NCBI GenBank assembly: GCA_032433595.1
Contig: JASWJB010000286.1
Coordinates: 1-58,380, forward strand
Origin: Conoideocrella luteorostrata
Lineage: Eukaryota > Ascomycota > Sordariomycetes > Hypocreales > Clavicipitaceae
Direction of reading: 5' to 3'
DNA length: 58,380 nucleotides
Below the pieces are notes generated by a model. That model was not told the origin of the DNA. It was given only the letters and a program-made list of their open reading frames with translations, and did no database searches. Shown in pieces: positions 1 to 11,095 of the stretch (positions are counted from its first letter, which is position 1; each line of letters begins with the position of its first letter). Position numbers and translations under genes: made by a program.

Positions 1-879
1 TTTTTTAGGCTTATTGCCGGGCAACCGATGTCCTGATGGCCATGGGTTTGAAGCGCCTCGCTGGTATCAATCATAGGCGAGAATCCAGGCACCTTTTGAT
101 TTTTTCAGAGAGCCCTAGGGTAGAAGTCAAGTATTGAATTTTGTGACATTCGGCCCGCAAATGTTATGTATGTTGTGGCTGAGATTCGTATGTTAGCATG
201 CAACTGGCATAAAATGGCCTTTCTGGCAATGGACGCCGTGCACCGCTTTGACTGCTCGCGAACGTAGCAAGCCAAGGCCAGCTGAACACACTTGCAGCCA
301 AACATTGGGCAATAGGAGAGCTTCATGTAGCAGCTATCTGTCGCTATAGGCATGTAGCATCGCCAGAGACTATTAGAGCCACAGAATGCCATATCGAAAA
401 TAGTCCCAATGAGATATTAAACCAATGAATATACTCCGTACGGAGCACTTCGTAGATAAAATTACGTCTCAATTCTCAGATTTTACTTACTCACTGCTGG
501 ACCGCACTGCCTCCGCAGCAAACAAAACGGGCCACCGTTCGCCCCGCCTTGACCCACAATCAATATGGCCCCAGCTGACAACTATTTTTGGAGCCATCTT
601 CTGGTATGAAAGGGTGGGTAACTTCGTATTGAGGATAGCTGCACAAAGGGTTAGCCGACCAAATGACCAGAAAGTCTGCGTCATCGAAGTGTCGACACAC
701 GACGGTACGGAGCACATCGGGCCATTTACTGCGTTGTGCCTTTCGTTGCATACACGGGACGATAATGTTTGATCTATTGCGTTTGCGTTTATAGTGGTAA
801 TGATAGTTGTAGGTAGATCCAGTACTGCGTAATAGGACGCCATATCAGCGTAGCTTCATTACACTTATTAATCCCACAA

Positions 880-916
880 CGCCCCGGTGGCTGGCAGGAC
901 TGGTTCCACCGGGGCG
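880..916. repeat. Perfect 11-bp inverted repeat (hairpin)
   Basis: The left arm CGCCCCGGTGG (880-890) and right arm CCACCGGGGCG (906-916) are exact reverse complements separated by a 15-nt loop. The GC-rich arms stand out from their AT-richer surroundings. No open frame of interest spans it. Its function is unknown; it could be a terminator-like RNA structure, a dyad for a DNA-binding protein or the remnant of a small mobile element. Confidence 0.8.
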
Positions 917-1808
917 GCTGACGAGAGCTCTAACATGTTGCCCGTCTTGATGACGGACATACTCCAAAGGGACAAAACAATCTAGTGTAAGCTTTATATT
1001 ATGTCCCCTGATGGCAATTATGGTCGATGTCCGCCATGTCTAGAGTACTGGTGCAAAAGCGAGGAGGGTGGGATTCTGTCATGCGACGTTAAAACCCACA
1101 TCGGCGTCTTCGATATTGGGAGTGGTTACATGCAGCATACAGTCCCTGCAAAGAAAGTTCTGGCAATTCGACGTGATTTAGCGAAAGGCCATGAGACATG
1201 CAGTCGTTGACGATCAACTAAACGTATTAGTATCGCCACTGTTGTCCTTGATGGTTGCCGCGGATGGAAATTTTATCTTGCTGCAACCCATTGTCAGGCT
1301 TTACAGTATCGCCCCGTCTCGCGAGACGGCACAGGCCACTTGTATGCTACCTCTCGAACTGGGAGATGTACGAGGTGCTTGTGTATTAGAGGCGAAGCAA
1401 AATGGTGACCTCCCGCACCTCATCAACTTTGTCGGCGACCGTTGCAAGTAACCCTTGCTGGCGGTGCTAATTCAGTGGACTCATGGCCGTTAGCTGATAC
1501 CAACGTTACTTGACAAACATAGTCGGAATAGTAACAGTAAGGTATCTTCACAGAGCGAAAAGTAATAAGCAGAGAACACGAGGCAGGCCCAGCCGAGAAG
1601 AAGCGTCATCAGTCTTGAATTTTCTTTGGTTACGCTCCTGAGTACAGAGTACTCCGTACTTAGCGAACAGTTCCCGTAGAGCTGACAGCTTCAGGGAAGG
1701 CTGGTTGGCGGTAGGATGGCAGACCAAGAGCGGGGCTTGAGTTCCCCTATAACCAACCACCAGTCATCGCGAGCAAGAGTCTGGTGGATAGCAGGCGACG
1801 TCAGAGGA

Positions 1809-1847
1809 AGTACGGAGTACAGAGTCCAGGTCTGGATACTCCGTACT
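1809..1847. repeat. Composite hairpin built from two inverted TACGGAGTA elements
   Basis: AGTACGGAGTA (1809-1819) and TACTCCGTACT (1837-1847) form a perfect 11-bp inverted repeat. Inside it, TCCAG (1825-1829) and CTGGA (1832-1836) extend the pairing, leaving a five-base bulge on the left arm. This is one of several places where the dispersed 9-mer is arranged as an inverted pair. Confidence 0.75.
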
Positions 1848-2648
1848 CACGAGACGCGAGAGTGGCTTAGCTGCGTCTAGCGTCAGTCCCCTATTTTGGC
1901 GCCGGTGCATGCTGCTGCGCACTGCTCACTGCTCACCTGCTCACTGCCTTGCTGCACTAAGCTTATTCACTGGTCAACATACTAGTTAGTACGGCCTAAA
2001 ACCAAGCGGCCAGCCGGGTTGCTTGTGCTTGTTCTTGTGCCTGCACGAGGCCCACGAGACGCCAAAGCTGTGAAACAGCAGTGCCTAGGGATCGCCGAGA
2101 AATCGCCCTCTCTGAGAACTATCCCCTGAGTCTGCCTTGATTCGTCCCCTCATGCGTCCATACTTTTCTTCTTCTTTGATTCGTAGGCTTGGAGCTACTA
2201 TTCTCCTTCTGTATTTCTCCCCATCATTGCACTTGTGGGATCATTCTCCTTTTTCCATCATACTTCTTCTACCTAACTATCACCGTTCGTTATAGGCTTT
2301 ATTGCCTCATTTCACCTAGCTCCTGGGGACCCTCCTCCAAGACAGACGCCAACCGCTTGGGACCACAGCTGCTTCGTGCGTGCACTTACTCTTTTTATAG
2401 CGCCTCCTGATTTGCGTGCTCGGAAGCTGTGCACCAACCAGCTCAGCTGCCATTGACTTGCCTCCGCGTGGCCAACACCGAGAAGGAAAGAAAAAACAGG
2501 ACTACTGCCTGGTGTAAATACCTGGTGTATCAATCATCTCTTTTTCGCTTTCTGAGCCCGGTGAGCTGTGTGAGCGGCATCATTAGCATTTCTACACGTT
2601 ACATCGAGCCAGGTTTTCGGACTCGGCAGAGCTTTCGTTCCTACCACG

Positions 2649-5525
2649 ATGGCATACAACGGCCACGGCCACGGGCAAGGGCAAGGTCATGAATACGGCG
2701 GCGGCCATCCTATGCAGGATCTCCCGTCTGGCAGCAATGTACGTCCATCATCACCTTAAAGTTGGATTCTTCTGTCATCGGACTAATGAAGCTCTTTCCC
2801 AGTATCACGTCACCCACCAGGACCACGATGAGGATGCCAGAGGTTATTTGTTGAATGAACCACCACCACACGGCTACGACCACGACCGTCTTGGAGCTGG
2901 CACACCGCCCGATCGACCGGTTTCGGCATACAGTCTGACCGAGTCTTACGCTCCTGGAGCATCGCAGCTTCCTCCAGCCGGCTCTGGCGGGTTGTCTGAA
3001 AATGGCTTTGGTCAATACGGGCAGGACCAGGGATTCGGCGGTCCATATGACCGCCCGGTGTCAACAGTGCACGATGAGGAAGAGAGCTGGATGCAGCGAC
3101 AACAGCAGCCTGGTGGCGCGGGCCAGGGTGGCGGTCTGAAGCGATACAACACCAGAAAAGTCAAGCTTGTCCAAGGCTCCGTCTTGAGCATCGAATATCC
3201 CGTGCCCAGTGCCATCAAGAATGCGGTCCAGCCTCAATATCGGGACGTAGAAGGTGGTAACGAGGAATTTATGAAGATGCGTTACACGGCTGCTACCTGC
3301 GACCCCAATGACTTTACCCTCAAGAACGGTTACGATTTGCGACCCCGTATGTATAACAGACATACTGAGCTGCTTATCGCCATTACCTACTACAACGAAG
3401 ACAAGGTCCTCTTGTCACGAACTCTGCATGGCGTCATGCAGAATATCCGTGACATTGTCAATCTTAAAAAGTCCACTTTCTGGAACAAGGGCGGGCCAGC
3501 CTGGCAAAAGATTGTTGTCTGCTTGGTCTTTGACGGTATCGAAAAAGCTGACAAAAACACGCTCGATGTCCTTGCCACTGTTGGTGTTTACCAAGACGGT
3601 GTGATCAAGAAGGACGTTGACGGCAAGGAGACTGTTGCTCACATCTTCGAGTACACCAGTCAGTTGTCTGTGACACCAAGCCAGCAGCTCATTCGTCCCA
3701 CCGCAGACAGCGCTCAGAACCTCCCTCCTGTGCAGTTCATTTTCTGTCTCAAACAGAAGAACAGTAAGAAGATTAACTCACACAGATGGCTCTTCAATGC
3801 CTTTGGGCGAATCTTAAACCCCGAAGTTACCATCCTTATCGACGCTGGTACGAAACCGAGTCCTCGATCTCTGCTTGCCCTATGGGAAGGTTTCTATAAC
3901 GATAAAGATCTTGGCGGTGCTTGTGGAGAGATTCACGCTATGCTGGGCAAGGGAGGAAAGAAGCTCCTTAACCCACTTGTTGCTGTCCAAAATTTTGAGT
4001 ACAAGATTTCCAACATTCTCGACAAGCCTCTTGAAAGTTCTTTCGGTTACGTCTCTGTGTTGCCTGGTGCTTTCTCTGCTTATCGTTTCCGAGCTATTAT
4101 GGGTCGACCACTGGAACAGTATTTCCATGGCGACCACACGCTTTCTAAGATTCTAGGCAAGAAGGGTATCGACGGAATGAATATCTTCAAGAAAAACATG
4201 TTCCTGGCGGAAGACCGTATTCTGTGTTTCGAGCTTGTTGCCAAGGCTGGCCAAAAGTGGCACTTGACCTACATCAAGGCTGCCAAGGGCGAGACCGATG
4301 TGCCTGAAGGTGCCGCTGAATTCATCAGCCAGCGTCGACGATGGCTCAACGGATCCTTTGCTGCCTCCCTATACTCTCTCATGCACTTTGGACGATTGTA
4401 CAAGAGCGGCCACAACATCATCCGCATGTTCTTTTTCCATATCCAGATGATTTACAATGTTCTCAACGTCATCTTTTCTTGGTTCTCACTCGCATCGTAC
4501 TATCTTACCACGACTGTCATCATGGATCTTGTCGGCAACCCTGTTGTCTCTCCCACCCCTGCCTTGGCGCATCACGGTTGGCCATTTGGTGATGCTGCGA
4601 CGCCCATCATCAATGCGCTGCTCAAATATCTATATCTGGCCTTTGTCATCTTGCAATTTATTCTGGCCTTGGGTAACCGACCGAAGGGATCCAAGTTTAC
4701 CTACATCGCCTCGTTCATGATTTTCGGTTTGGTTCAGGGCTATATCTTGGTTCTGTCCGGATACCTGGTCGCACGTGCCTTTGACACCCCAATCTCGCAA
4801 CAAATCTCGTTTGATTCCGGTGGTGATTTCGTCAGAAGCTTTTTCTCCGGATCCGGTGCGGCTGGTGTCATTCTTATTGCTCTCATCACCATTTACGGGC
4901 TGTATTTTATTGCGTCCTTCCTCTACTTGGACCCGTGGCATATGTTCCACTCCTTCCCATACTACCTCATTCTCATGTCTACTTACATCAACATTCTCAT
5001 GGTTTACGCGTTCAACAACTGGCATGACGTGTCTTGGGGCACCAAGGGTTCGGACAAGGCGGAAGCTCTTCCGTCTGCCAATGTCACTAAAGAGAAGAAT
5101 GAGGTGGTCGTAGAGGAAATTGAGAAGGAGCAGGAGGACATCGACAGTCAATTTGAGCAGACGGTTCGACGAGCTTTGGCTCCCTTTAAGGAGGAAGCGG
5201 AGAATGAGGTCAAGGATGTTGAGGATTCCTATAAATCTTTCCGTACTGGCTTGGTTGTTTCTTGGCTGTTTTCCAACATTCTCCTCGTTGTTGTCATTAC
5301 CAGCGACAACTTCAACTCATTTGGCATTGGAGTAAGTACTGTTTGTTCATGCCAAGACGCATTTGTGATGCTAACACTCTTCTTTAGAAAAATGCATCTA
5401 TCCGTACAGCCAACTTCTTCAAATTCTTGCTGTATGCCACGGCAGCTTTGTCTCTTGTTCGGTTCTTTGGATTTTTGTGGTTCCTGGGCAAGACTGGTAT
5501 CATGTGCTGCTTCGCCCGGAGATAG
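2649..5525 (+). CDS. Chitin synthase, class III (CHS-1/ChsB type)
   Basis: Exons 2649-2738, 2803-5331 and 5388-5525 give a 918-residue protein, the usual length of class III enzymes. It is a plasma-membrane processive glycosyltransferase (GT2) that polymerises UDP-GlcNAc into wall chitin. The Gly/His-rich first exon ([10 protein letters not shown]...) and the stretch around [15 protein letters not shown] are typical of class III. Catalytic motifs visible are EDR (500-502) and QRRRW (540-544). The C-terminal part has about seven membrane segments, the last in exon 3 (residues about 874-918). I chose the ATG at 2649, not the in-frame ATG at 2689, because splicing 2739-2802 joins 30 codons in frame to the conserved body. 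Without removal of intron 2 (5332-5387) the frame runs on into unrelated sequence. Class assignment rests on remembered family features. Confidence 0.95.
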
Positions 5526-6209
5526 GCGAGCGTGGCATGGGTGGACTATGGTATTCTGGGAAAAAGAGAGGACTATGGTGTTTGGAGGGATTCATTCTGG
5601 ACGTTTGACACTAGAACAAATTGGTTTATATGCGAATACTTCGCTCTGCAATGTTTTTGTATCAACTATTAATGCACGGGCAATATCATCTTCTATGTGC
5701 AGAGTAATGTTCAACAAAAAAGTCGTTTGGCGAAGTGAATGAGCGTGGCTGGCGCAGCACGCTATTAAACACAAAATTGTCTTGCTCATTTTCAGTGGCG
5801 GCGGTGCATGATGCAAATGGTTCTGTAGTAAGCGCATAAACTCCGGAAGAAGTTGGCTTAGCTTGATTCATGGTGCCTGCTTATCTTATCACGGTCGAAT
5901 CGTCGAGTGAGTTTGGCGGGCTGGTGGCGGGTTGGTTTGTGGTGCCTGGGTGGCGATGCGGGACAGAATGACCAACACCGACGTTCTCTAGCATTCGAAT
6001 GCCCCGACCTTCAACACCTACATAAACCCCCTTTCTCACGACCCGCGACGTACATAGCCTGCAGCGAACCCTTCTTATTACTTGTGCATTAATATCTTTC
6101 TTTCCTCGCTTTGCACTGTGTTCTATCTAGCTAGAGCGCGACTGTCGCTCAGTTTAGTGTGTCCCTCTCTGGCTCCCCTCCTTAGGTGGGCCATTATCGA
6201 CGAACCAAG
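5526..6209. other. Intergenic region between chitin synthase and UBC12
   Basis: This interval should hold the chitin synthase 3' end and the UBC12 promoter. No gene is supported. The open frames on the minus strand (5592-5871) are short and resemble nothing known. CT-rich sequence just before 6210 (from about 6090) looks like a 5' leader. Confidence 0.5.
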
Positions 6210-7037
6210 ATGTTGAAGATATGGTCTATGGTATGTGGGCTGCTTCTCTCGAACGCATTGGGGCGCTGAATTGGAATTACATAGCTGCCCTATACTAACG
6301 ATGGTTTCGATGTTGTGTGCTATAGAAAAAAGAGCAGAAGCAGGCTGAAAATGCAGAAGGCCAAGCAGCGGGCGGGAAGAAGAAGAAGGTTACGGCTGCG
6401 CAGTTGCGGGTTCAAAAAGGTACGTTCGATTCAGTGCTTGAGCGACGCTCTTGTCCTACAGCCTATTTGGACGCGTCACCCACTGATCATGTGAGCAGAT
6501 TTGTCTGAACTATCACTTGGGTCTACTATGAAAACCGAATTTCCCGATCCCGACGACATTCTCAACTTTGTCTTGACTATCGATCCGGACGAGGGCATGT
6601 ACCGCACCGGTCGGTTCACATTCGACTTTTCTATTAACCAAAACTTCCCGCACGAGCCGCCGAAAGTACGATGCCGAGAGAAAATTTACCATCCGAACAT
6701 TGATTTAGAAGGCAAGGTGTGTCTGAACATTCTGCGGGAAGACTGGAAACCGGTTTTGAATCTGAATGCGGTTATAGTGGGATTACAGGTAAGAGGACAG
6801 TACCAAGCCGACTTGCCCTAATGGGATGAGCAGCAAGGTCCGTATGACACGAGGAACTTGAATGCTGACGTAGCCATCCTGTAGTTTCTTTTCCTGGAAC
6901 CCAATGCCTCGGATCCTTTAAACAAAGAAGCGGCCGAAGATTTGCGACATAACAGAGAATCATTCAAGCGCAACGTACGAACATCGATGGGTGGAGGACA
7001 CATCAGAGGGGTGGGATATGACCGAGTGCTCAGATAG
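6210..7037 (+). CDS. ubc12: NEDD8-conjugating enzyme E2 (UBC12)
   Basis: Exons 6210-6230, 6326-6419, 6499-6788 and 6885-7037 encode 185 residues, matching UBC12 length. The protein takes NEDD8/Rub1 from its E1 by a thioester bond and passes it to cullins, thereby activating cullin-RING ubiquitin ligases. Seen: the basic N-terminal extension (MLKIWSM then KKEQKQ...KKKK) that UBC12 uses to dock on the NEDD8 E1, the HPN motif followed by [15 protein letters not shown], and catalytic Cys113 in that motif. The C-terminus ends [10 protein letters not shown]. The first exon is only seven codons; intron 1 contains TACTAAC, a perfect branch site. The family match is strong throughout ([27 protein letters not shown]). 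Confidence 0.95.
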
Positions 7038-9041
7038 GGTATAGGACTACAGCGGGAGACCGGCTAACTGAAAGTATCGCCAGCGTTGCTCGCCTGGTAT
7101 ATGTGTGGAATGCCTCGTCTGTGGCCAGGTGGCGATACCGGGAAAAAGAATAGGAGAGGAAGCGGGTGAACCAATTGAATCAAGCACTGAACCAATGTTT
7201 TGCATCATAGACGATGGAATCGTCCAGCGTTTGGAAGAAGTACCATGCATTCGGGAGACTTTGGCAAAGGTCGCGCCTATTATAGAGATTCTGCTGAGGG
7301 ATCTCGAATGTAGAGTATCATTAATGCTTAGAAATTATATGCATTATAGTCACTGATGGCGTTTCTCGTGCTTCTGGTCGTATGACATTTGAATGAGCTT
7401 GACAAATGGCCTCTTGCGAAACTCTGTGGAAGCTGATGTATGATGTATGCTGTATTGAAATGGAAGGCTTGCTGCTCTCTCAGATGCTCCACTGATTCGG
7501 CGGTATCGGGAACTTCGAGGAACAAACGATACAAAGCTGTCAAATATTGAAAGTTACAAGCAAAGAGGGGAATTGGACTTGTCGTCCAAATGTCGCAAAC
7601 TAAATCGCACTCTCGTAGAAAGCGTTGCAAAACAATCATTGCCCAAGTAGAAAGCAGGCTGTTCAACGCCTCACTTGTGTTTTCCTTAACTCTGCTCTGC
7701 ACCGACATTGAAGCGCCCCGTCCATCAATTGACCCATTTGATTCCCGGAGGAGTTGGGTATGTCGGAACGAAAAAGTGAGACAATGTAGACAGCCATTTA
7801 TTTGCCTACAGATCTTGTCTAGGGCGTAACTTCTCACACCAATATGCACGGATTTCACATGCGCGCTTGACGGCCTGTCGAGCAACAGTCATACTATCGC
7901 TTGCTGCTGCGGAAGCGGAGCGGGACGTGGACCCATACCGGAGCCAATTTCGGAGGGCTGCTGGCAGGCGAAGCAGAATAACTAGTTAGTTAGTTACTCG
8001 GCTTTGCTGGACTGGGGACTGAGGACTGAGGACTAGGGGGGGTATATTGGAGGAGGACATGACGAGTTTCCGGGTCAATACTTACTTGCCCTGGTCTGCT
8101 TACTGATGATTATGGACCAGAGGATTGTCAGGAGATGGTACTCCGTTTGTTGGAAGGGTGTATTGTAAAGGAGCGCTCGATGGCCGTCAAAGATAGACGG
8201 TGAAGTCTATTAAAGTGGTACTTTTCTACGGAGCACAACGGTAATGCAATGCAGCCATGGCCGGTCGGTTCAGCCTCCTCCAAACCATTCCTCTTCCACT
8301 AGCACGCAACACGAGGCTGTAGGCAGGCCAGCTAGCTACGTAGCCAGTGAAAGGCCACAGAGAATAAGCCCAACGCGGCTGCGACAGCCAGTGCCAGTAA
8401 CGGCGCGCCTAATACCGAGCACATTGATGGTCACTCTGCAGGGAGAACTCCATGGCTAGCTGTACGGAGTGTTACTGTGTTGGACAGCAATAGTCAAGGA
8501 TGTAGTTACTTGAAATCGACTACTCCGTAGTTACTGCGCACTACTTGCAGCTCCCCCGACCTGGAGCGATGGGACCGACTGCAAATCTTGGGCTTGGCTT
8601 CGGTTGCTGGGTTGCATGGCTGCGTCTGGGCCGGCAGCCCTTGCTGTCCAGCACCCACTGTGACTGGCATGCACCAATGGCCTACCATGAATAAAAAACA
8701 CAAGTGGACCCCTTCGTAGGAGCACCCTGTCTCTGTCATGCTCTCGCACCGCTGTGGGAGCCACGAGCTATCCACTGAAGGAACACCATGTTGGCTGCTG
8801 AGGCGCTGAGGCTAGGCTTCCAGTGCCGACCCTCGCACGCACTCGTCCCATCACCGAAATCGGCTCCCCAGCTCAGAGTGCTTTTCTCGCCGCCCCAAAA
8901 AATCCGGTTCCGTCCCCGAACAAAAGCCTAAACACCAACTCACTCACCACATTCCCGTTTTCTTTTTCTCCCCTCCAATTACTATCACCAGTTTTGTCCC
9001 ATACCGCCAAAACCAGACCCGTCTCCCCTCCCAATCACATA
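7038..9041. other. Intergenic region between UBC12 and ketol-acid reductoisomerase
   Basis: No gene is securely supported. The longest frame is a 185-codon one on the minus strand (7328-7885, ATG at 7885). Its product resembles no family I recognise, and its length is about what chance gives once in a window this size, so I do not call it. One exact dispersed 9-mer (8521) and degenerate copies (about 8140, 8224 and 8463) are present. From about 8820 to 9041 the + strand is C-rich and fits the reductoisomerase leader. Confidence 0.5.
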
Positions 9042-10584
9042 ATGGCTTCAAGAGGTTTCTCCAAGTCCCTGCGCGCAGCTCGCCAGCTGGCCGCTCCTCG
9101 CGTCCAGCAGCGCTCCTTCATGGCTGCTAGACAAGCGGTTCGTGCTGCTACTGCTGCTCGTCCCGCCGTCGCCGCTAGCATGCAGCAGGTTCGTGGTGTG
9201 AAGACCATGGACTTTGCTGGCCACAAGGAGGATGTTTATGGTATGAACGGTTAAATCCATTGGACATTAGAAGCTGGGTGGCTGACAGTTTTTCCCTTTG
9301 TTGATGTGCAGAGCGCTCTGACTGGCCCCAAGAGAAGCTCCTCGTGAGTCATTGCCCACCAACTCCCTTCAAAAAACGATAATTTTGTTGTTTGATTTGA
9401 TCAATTGATCTATAGACGGGTCAATTGATGAATTGAGAACTTCCGTTACTGACATTGTGAACAGGACTACTTCAAGAACGACACCTTGGCCCTCATTGGC
9501 TATGGCTCCCAGGGCCATGGTCAGGGTCTGAATCTCCGCGACAACGGCCTCAACGTCATCGTCGGTGTACGCAAGAACGGCAAGTCATGGAAGGACGCTA
9601 TCCAGGATGGTTGGGTACCCGGCAAGAACTTGTTTGAGGTTGATGAGGCCATTGGCCGCGGTACCATTGTCATGAATCTCCTCTCCGATGCCGCTCAGTC
9701 TGAGACCTGGCCCGCCATCAAGCCCCAGATTGTTGAGGGCAAGGTAAGCATCTGCCCTGCGCTGCATTTAGGAATTTATCAAGCTCCTCGAAGAACACGA
9801 AGCTAACAAGCCGGGTTTAAGACCCTGTACTTCTCCCACGGGTTCTCTCCCGTCTTCAAGGACCTCACCAAGGTCGACGTTCCCCCCAACGTTGATGTCA
9901 TTCTCTGCGCCCCCAAGGGCTCTGGCCGCACCGTCCGATCCCTGTTCCGTGAGGGCCGTGGCATCAACTCCTCCTTCGCCGTTTTCCAGGACGTGACTGG
10001 CAAGGCCAAGGAGAAGGCCATCGCCATGGGCGTCGCCATTGGCTCTGGCTACCTGTACGAGACCACCTTTGAGAAGGAGGTCTACTCCGACCTGTACGGT
10101 GAGCGTGGCTGCCTGATGGGCGGTATCCACGGCATGTTCCTCGCTCAGTACGAGGTCCTGCGTGAGCGTGGCCACAGCCCCAGCGAAGCTTTCAACGAGA
10201 CTGTCGAGGAGGCTACCCAGAGCTTGTATCCCCTCATCGGTGCCAACGGTATGGACTGGATGTTCGAGGCCTGCTCCACCACTGCCCGCCGTGGTGCCAT
10301 CGACTGGACCCCCAAGTTCAAGGATGCCCTGAAGCCCGTCTTCAACAACCTGTACGATGCTGTCAAGGATGGTTCCGAGACCCAGCGATCCCTGGACTAC
10401 AACGGCCAGGCCGATTACCGCCAGAGATATGAGGCTGAGATGGAGGAGATCCGAAACCTGGAGATCTGGAGAGCCGGCAAGGCTGTTCGGTGAGTTGACT
10501 GCCTCTCATCAATAAGCTTACATTACATCATGTGCTAATATTTCTGCCCATAACAGCTCTCTGCGACCCGAGAACCAGAAATAA
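9042..10584 (+). CDS. ilv5: Ketol-acid reductoisomerase (acetohydroxyacid isomeroreductase), mitochondrial
   Basis: Five exons (9042-9240, 9312-9343, 9465-9743, 9822-10489, 10557-10584) encode 401 residues, normal for the fungal enzyme. It catalyses the Mg- and NADPH-dependent rearrangement and reduction of acetohydroxy acids, the second common step of valine and isoleucine synthesis. The first ~65 residues are rich in Arg, Ala and Ser without acidic residues, a classic mitochondrial presequence ending near RGVKTMDF. The NADPH-binding loop is GYGSQGHGQG (89-98). The C-terminal knotted domain is recognisable from GREGINSS-like and YGERGCLMGGIHG segments. The last exon codes only the final nine residues (RSLRPENQK). 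If intron 4 is retained, translation stops two bases into it, after GKAVR. GC-rich codon use in exon 4 suggests high expression. Confidence 0.96.
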
Positions 10585-11095
10585 AAGAGTTACATTTTAT
10601 TTTTGACTGTCGATTTTTTCTTTTTCAAAACGCACATGGGAGTCCTTGGAAAATGGGCTTGGGCTTGACCCGGAATTTTGTACTTGCTAGATACTGAGGA
10701 AAAAGGGGAATTGTGCCTTTAGTGGTAGCGACTGTGATACCGAATAAAAAGCATGAACAAATATTTTCGTCGTCATTGTCCTTGTGCTTGTATGGTGTGC
10801 GAACCGGAAGGTAGCCGGGCGCACCATTCTGAGAATAGCGTGGGATGCCAGCCGCGCCTTTGTGCAATACGGAAGAAGCCCGGTGTTCGGCGTGGGTCTG
10901 TCAGGACCGCAGTTGGTTCGGCTGGCGGTTGGTTCTAAATCATGCCTCACGTCTACAAGAGCTCCGCCAACTTGCATATAAAACGAACAACGTCGACACC
11001 AGCACCAGCACCAGCACCTACCCATCTCATTTACTCTTTTTGTTCCATTACACCGGCTCTTCACTCAAGAGCACTCTGTCCAACGAACCGAACTG
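10585..11095. other. Intergenic region between ilv5 and the PLP-dependent dehydratase
   Basis: No gene is supported. The interval contains the ilv5 3' end (A/T-rich just after the stop) and the next gene's promoter. A short ACCAGC-type tandem lies at about 10997-11020 in the likely leader. Confidence 0.5.

Larger units (their letters stand above)
1..2648. other. Intergenic region and long 5' leader upstream of the chitin synthase gene
   Basis: I see no supported gene here. The short open frames (the longest about 115 codons) resemble no family I know and overlap on both strands. The region holds a perfect 11-bp inverted repeat (880-916), four copies of the dispersed 9-mer TACTCCGTA/TACGGAGTA (432, 1650, 1811, 1837) and a composite hairpin built on two of them (1809-1847). 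From about 2160 to 2648 the + strand becomes rich in C and T, which is typical of a fungal promoter and 5' untranslated leader, so this part probably belongs to the chitin synthase transcript. Confidence 0.6.
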
